Shown in pieces: positions 58,935 to 64,000 of a DNA stretch of 64,000 nt (positions within the stretch are counted from its first letter, which is position 1; each line of letters begins with the position of its first letter). Below the pieces are notes generated by a model. That model ran no database searches. It was not told the origin of the DNA and saw only the letters and a list, made by a program, of their open reading frames with translations. The stretch lies in the NCBI GenBank assembly GCA_021399445.1, contig JAJTUQ010000005.1, positions 2,976,001 to 3,040,000 on the forward strand, given 5' to 3'. This stretch comes from Xylogone sp. PMI_703 (Eukaryota; Ascomycota; Leotiomycetes). The translations under genes and the position numbers were made by a program.

Positions 58935-61019
58935 TCAGCCGCCTCTCTTTCGTCGCTTGACACTTATCTGAAGTAAAGCTTCCTCCAAGAGCTGGCCGGC
59001 GTTGAGGTCCCATCGCAGTGCATCAAAACACGGTCTCTTGTCATCCACATGCTCCGGCAATTGAATGGTATCATCTACTGCCATCTTCTCCTTGTTCAAC
59101 CATCTGGCATACGGGTCAATGATCGGGCAGGTTATTAGCACCTTGAATACCGCAACAGTCTTCAGCTGGGCCTTAAGAAGCTGAACAATGGCCTCACAAG
59201 TCTCAGCCACCAGGTGAGGCTCACTGGGAGAGAGTGAAACATCGAGCACACAAAAGAGGCCAACACTTGAAGGTAATTGGTTAACGAGCTTTCGGAACGA
59301 CTTGCAGAGACGTTTTAAATTCTGCGACCAGGAGGCGAGGTCTGTTTCGTTCAAAAAATCTAAGCTCAGAGCCTCATATTTGGTAAGTATTTGACCGATG
59401 AAAGTCTGAAGAATTTGGACTGCGCTTCGGATATAATTGCCTGTGAATTCTCGATCATTTGAGTTGCAGAAATAATGAACGGTATAAATGGATGCAATGG
59501 GTTCTAAAGATTTAAGAAGTCGAATGCAGTTCGATGCAAGTGGCGAGGTTTCTAGATGGCTACAGTTCCCGTTAACAAGTAATGTTTGAGACTTCGCGGA
59601 GGTGAGCCATTCCCGTAGTTTCGCTGACCTCATGAACCAGGCGGCTCGATCCTGGTCAAGAGGAGATTGGACTTCCTCAGAGGGAACATTCGTTTGGACC
59701 TCTAAGAAGCTCAATAGCTGTCCCTTTGTGAAATCTACGTTTTCGTTAGCAGAATTATATAGAATGGTTTCATCTATAACTTTGAGGCCTACTGGAATTG
59801 AATATTGCGTCACCAAGGCGTGCTATGATAGGTCAGCGTGTAAAGGATATGCTACGGAGTCTCTTACATTCTTGTCTCCCACTTAGCCTTGGATCATCCT
59901 CAAATAGCGTGGTGATGTGAGTTAAAATCGTAGGATCGGCAACGTCCCAAGCCTTCTTATTCCCATATTGAATAAGCTCTGCAAGTACATTTCATATAAG
60001 TATTTATATGGCAACTTGACTTCTATGGCATGAATACTGACGATATACCATGCGTTCTTTTAATTCTTCTATTCCCTCTGCCGCCCCAAGTTGGACCTCA
60101 TCCTTAATCAGATTTACGAACTTCGATACCTTTGTTGTCCGCTGTTTAAGTGCATCTCCGTAACTAGATTGTGAAATTATAGGTTTGAAAATTCGCTCTG
60201 CAAGCAATTAGTTTCTGTTTCAATGTACTAAAAAGGTCTTTCTGACTTGGTAGTTTCTCGTTAAGCCATAAGAGAATATAATATAGCACATCTATGACAG
60301 CGATGTAAAGGTCGGAGGCAAGCTCCTTCAATCGCAAGGACTTTTGTGCTTTGACTGCTCTTCCGGCGCTATCCATCCGTTGCGGAATGTCCTCGAGGGC
60401 ATCAAATATGTCGTCCCGAACCCCGTTCATCGTAGCAACTGCCTTTCAGGAGTCAGAGCTATGCAGAACAAATGGTCAAGGTGTGACATACTCCAATGAT
60501 CAACTTGATTCCTCCACATATCACCGAGGCATACTCCGACTGCGATGGAAGAAGTGCCATCCAGCCATCAAGAGGTGGTGCAGTTGTTCCTGTCTTCTTG
60601 GCGAGCTTTCGGAAGCATCTGCGCATTAAACCCCATCGGCCTTCTGGGTTCTCGTAATTTTCCTTAGCCCATTCCACCATTGCAATGACTTCCTCCCACG
60701 TGTTCTGGCTCTGGAAGTCCAGGCTGAGAGGGTTATGCTTCGGATCGACTTGCGTCTGCCATTTGATCATGGCTGCACGGAATTCGTCGCTCCTTTCTTT
60801 TACATCTTCATAGAGGTAAGAACTACCATAATGTCAGTTAAGTGCCCAGCTACAGGAGTATTGGGAAACCTACGACGGGTCTGTCTTCAGCTGCTCTTGA
60901 AACCGCTTGAAGTTGGCGTTAACTTGTTGTGCCTCAGCGACTACAGCGTGTTCAAAGTCTGCGACCGGATTAGATACTTGGATAGTAGTAGAGCGAGACA
61001 ATCGCCCTATAGTCCCCAT
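58935..61019 (-). CDS. DUF7708 / STAND-like protein without a P-loop
   Basis: Exons 61019-60874, 60822-60492, 60442-60229, 60197-60042, 59978-59868 and 59791-58935 give 604 residues. The first 300 residues fit the DUF7708 helical domain of fungal NLR-like proteins (FEHAVVAEAQQVNANFKRFQ, TWEEVIAMVEWAKENYEN, LPSQSEYASVICGGIKLIIG, DDIFDALEDIPQRM). The second half is a STAND-NTPase-like core in which the usual GxxxxGK[ST] has decayed to LLVNGNCSHLETS and a Walker-B-like strand reads GLFCVLDVSL; ASIYTVHYFCNSND matches the strand-2 motif of these proteins. The chain ends with a basic KRRKRGG. Intron 3 as I place it is only 31 nt, below the normal fungal minimum, so a frameshift there is possible. 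It is head-to-head with the DUF7025-AAA+ gene; the two domain sets appear fused in the gene at 47.3-51.3 kb. Confidence 0.75.
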
Positions 61020-61382
61020 TGTCCTTTGTATACCGGTATATCATTACGAAGCTAAGGTTGAGGTGGGGTGTAACAGTTGGGGCTCGGCTCGTCCCGTCAA
61101 TGTTGACCTTTCGTGTAGCGGGATAACCTATTCCGGAGCTCCGCTCTGTCAAGGAAGACGAGGCTCGCGGGGTTACCTTCATCGACAGCAGCTGTGCCCA
61201 TGTCACTACTTATATTATCTTTAACGCTACACAGTATTCAGTGCTTCAATTTCAGCGGATCGTCATTGATCCCGTCGTCCATTGCAGCTGAGAAGTCCTG
61301 ACTGCAGCCCAAGAAACTTTTCACCGAAAGCCGACAGTCTCTTCTAAGCTCCGATCACCTTGTTACATCAAGCTACATCAAG
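61020..61382. promoter_or_regulatory. 363-bp shared promoter of the STAND-like and AAA+ genes
   Basis: The ATGs of the two divergent genes are 363 bp apart with no other gene between. The right part is CT-rich (61290-61370) as in fungal core promoters. The short distance makes joint regulation likely. No palindromic operator is obvious. Confidence 0.5.
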
Positions 61383-64000
61383 ATGGCTAATTTGAGCCGT
61401 GACCCTGTGTTTGCTGCAGCTGAGCTTGTCACCAATATCGAGGCTAGAGAAGATACTGAGGACAGTGAGGACTCTTCATCATCCGAGAAATCCAAAGACC
61501 TCAACAGTCGTACTAAACATGCTCCTCGCATGCTTAAACAAATGTCCGCCTATATGCAGCTCATGGAAGAGAGAATACAGTCATTAGAACGACAGATTCG
61601 GTCGCTCGAGGGATATGAGGAAGATCAAAAAATACCTTCTCAAAAGAAACCTCATCGCAAACCAAATGCCTTGGTTACCGCTGTTCATAGAGTAGAGGGA
61701 CTTCATTTCGATTCATTGGAGAGAACTAACGTTATTGATGTCTTATATGAGCCTCTTCAAGATACGAAAATCGATGGGGACGATCCGGAGCTTCGACTCT
61801 GGGACCTGGAGGGCCGTATGCCAGGACGGGTCAGAATAAATTCGCCAGTCATCTTGAAAATGTTAGAGGTTATAGCATCTCCCCACTTTACCTCCCAACG
61901 CACAGTAATTCCAAGGCCCTTTAAGATCCTTTGCATACACCAGGATCGTATCAGAAAGTACCTGGATGGGCTAGATTCTCCTGATAGAGCTCATATTCGA
62001 TGTCTCATAGAGGTTCTTGACACTGACCTGTCATTTCTGAAGAACATCAAGAATGGAAAACTAGAGGAGATAGCATTTCAGGATCTTTGGCATCTTTTCC
62101 AGCCCGGCGATATAATTTTCAACAACACATCTAAGTCTGATAAGGAAGCCCACATGGTTATGAGTACTGGGATTCGGGTGGGTGTTTGGAGTGAACTCCT
62201 GATTTATCCTCTCGATAGCCTTGCGATATTATCCGGAGACAATCTTTCAAGCCTCCCAGACAAACTCCATCGGGCTGCTGCTGACTCTTCTATTATCTAG
62301 GACTCTGTTGCCAACAACTCGTCACACTTTGTTATTGATTGCTTTCATTATGACTACGATGGACAGGGCTTTGGGCCCATTCAAACGAGCATTGAGATAC
62401 CAGCATATGAGGGTAATCGTGAGATCCAGTCTCTCCCGGTCCTACCAAGTCAATTCCTCCCGGATGTCCACAGCAGACGTGACTATCTTAAAGAAAGAGG
62501 CCTCCGGTTTGTGAAAGTCACAAATTCGCATAGCATCTCTCACTTCTATTACTCAGGCGCCACATTGGGGAAATTCAAAGTTGAGGTACGGCCGATGATT
62601 CTCTCATCCCATATACACCAGTTCTAAATATATCTTCCAGCTGGACGGACAAGTCATTATCGACTTCCAGGCTGCATATCAAACGCTGCAGCATGACTTA
62701 CCGACTATAGGATTGAGTGTGAATTTAGACTACCACACTATGGCGTCCAAGAATTCCTACTACTGCAACTCGGAGAGCTGTATCATTTGCAAGTACCTTG
62801 ACAGGGACAACGTCTACGATCTTCAACGAAGAAACACGATGATATCGGAATTCAAGCCCCCATTAACCCAAACACTCCAGAAGAACGACCTACAAGAGTT
62901 ACAGTGCATTCTTCTCCCGTATAGAGTGTATGGTTTTACTCTCTGGACCAGAAAATGGTGTAAGTTCCACCTTCGTAGTGAAGATATCCGCGCTAGACAG
63001 AAAATGTGGCTCTCGTTTCCATGTCCTAAGTCAAGTTAAATTTTCAATTTTCAAAAACTAGACTTGATAAGGCAAAGAGTAGAAATACCCGTAGACTTTC
63101 AGTACATTCAGGAGCTTAATTTTACTGCAAATGGCGAAATGGATATTTCAGATGCGTCAACATCGCTCGAGAATAATAGGGATTGATGCTACTTTTCTAC
63201 CCATGTTGAGATAACTTTAAATATCACTGACATCCTTGATATATAGATTCTCTTCATATCGACTTACTATATCCTGTTAAGGCCTCCTCGGACGGCTTCG
63301 AGGACCTTGTACTGCCTGGAGGGCACAAAAGTATCATCATGTCTATGATTAACATGCATTCCCGTCCGTCTAGTGGTCGAAGACCTGGGTTCGCCAGCAG
63401 TGATACAGACGAGGCTTCTACAGAAACAGACTTGATCAAGGGCAAATGTGAGAATGCTCTCTTAAATCCCAATTCAAGCGCTGAAATATACAAGCTCAAG
63501 GTCTCATTATGCTGTTGCATGGTGCTCCTGGTGTCGGTAAAACATCAACAGCTGGTATGAATCCCAAACTATGAGGAATTTGATGAGTTACTAATGTCAC
63601 AATCCAGAATGCGCTGCAGCGGCGACTGGTAGACCTCTCATGTATCTAACAGCCGGTAAGTGCCTCTTCTATTCCGAATCGAGTCCGCGGTGGACATAGA
63701 AGTAGCACTGCTTTTGATGTCCCAAATTCCCTTTCGGGTTCTTTCTTCTCAATCTGTATTGTATCTCCGTTTGAACAATTTCCTGGTATATCAGAACTCA
63801 TTCCCCTGTCGAGTTTAAAGTTTATCTTCCGGATACTTGACTTGCCTTGGGACGAATTTAGCATCACCCTTTTCTACCCAAAAATTCAGCAATATAGGAC
63901 TAGTCTAACTATAGAACAGCGGATCTAGGGCTAACGAGCGCGGAAATGGAAGCTAATCTTGAGATAACTTTCTCTCTTGCTCACAAATGGGGATGCATTC
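61383..64000 (+). CDS. DUF7025 / AAA+ ATPase, cut by the window edge
   Basis: Exons 61383-62177, 62301-62585, 62641-62959, 63247-63447, 63495-63554, 63608-63655 and 63920 to the edge stay in one frame. After an acidic N-part and a coiled coil (LMEERIQSLERQIRSLE) comes the DUF7025 region: RVRINSPVILKMLEVIA, RPFKILCIHQDRIRKYLDGL, FQDLWHLFQPGDIIF, FVIDCFHYDYDGQGFGPIQ, YLKERGLRF, LLPYRVYGFTLWTRKW and FEDLVLPGGHKSII. The AAA+ module then starts with GLIMLLHGAPGVGKTSTA, a good Walker A, and runs to the window end just before the expected Walker B. Proteins of this type are large fungal AAA+ ATPases with an AAA lid domain; their cellular role is largely unknown. Introns 3 and 6 are unusually long (287 and 264 nt). 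No break is visible in the part present. Confidence 0.8.

Noticed and set aside
58763..58963. Separate 66-codon minus frame after the STAND-like gene
   Set aside because: It begins at GTG inside the last exon in another frame; it might be a lost extension but nothing supports it as a gene.
1..64000. CRISPR arrays, rRNA genes and phage-type elements
   Set aside because: None seen; the gene structure throughout is that of a fungal nuclear genome.

Overview
The window is nuclear DNA of a filamentous ascomycete, most likely an Aspergillus/Penicillium-type Eurotiomycete. The evidence is short GT..AG introns of about 45-70 nt with CTAAC/CTGAC-like branch points, two Zn2Cys6 regulators, a HET-domain protein, an NCS1 permease, a GH92 mannosidase, and NLR-like and AAA+ proteins of the fungal type. 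Every gene model below was spliced by hand from the sequence; no alignment or database search was run.

Left third (1-31.7 kb): mostly intact single genes. In order: an edge fragment, a multi-pass membrane protein, a free-standing phosphoreceiver (CheY-like) gene, a PAQR/Izh-type receptor, a Zn2Cys6 regulator, a secreted phosphoesterase (phospholipase C/acid phosphatase type), a 14-exon M1 aminopeptidase, a compact hydantoin-type cluster, a secreted GH92 mannosidase and a GT34 glycosyltransferase. The cluster holds a two-domain hydantoinase/S-Me-THD (DUF917) protein, a divergent NCS1 permease and a nearby acr-2-type regulator. Its shared promoter carries five HGATAR sites, which points to nitrogen control.

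Middle (32-46 kb): an F-box protein, a HET-domain protein, an amidohydrolase with altered metal ligands, a WD40 protein, a decayed second M1 aminopeptidase, and an aminotransferase whose sixth intron lacks an AG acceptor.

Right third (46-64 kb): an NLR/AAA+ neighbourhood. One gene (47.3-51.3 kb) encodes in a single chain a NACHT_N-like helical domain, a P-loop-less STAND-like domain, a DUF7025-like domain and an AAA+ module. It carries an in-frame stop and a frameshift. About 8 kb downstream the same halves occur as two separate divergent genes: a DUF7708/STAND-like gene on the minus strand and a DUF7025-AAA+ gene on the plus strand that runs off the edge, sharing a 363-bp promoter. This fused-versus-split arrangement is the strongest candidate for an undescribed system. 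Between them lie a secreted Diels-Alderase-like lipocalin protein, an amino-acid permease with abnormal splice sites, a pogo-type transposase scrap and a DAO-oxidoreductase relic. The 40-59 kb stretch therefore looks like a zone of gene decay.
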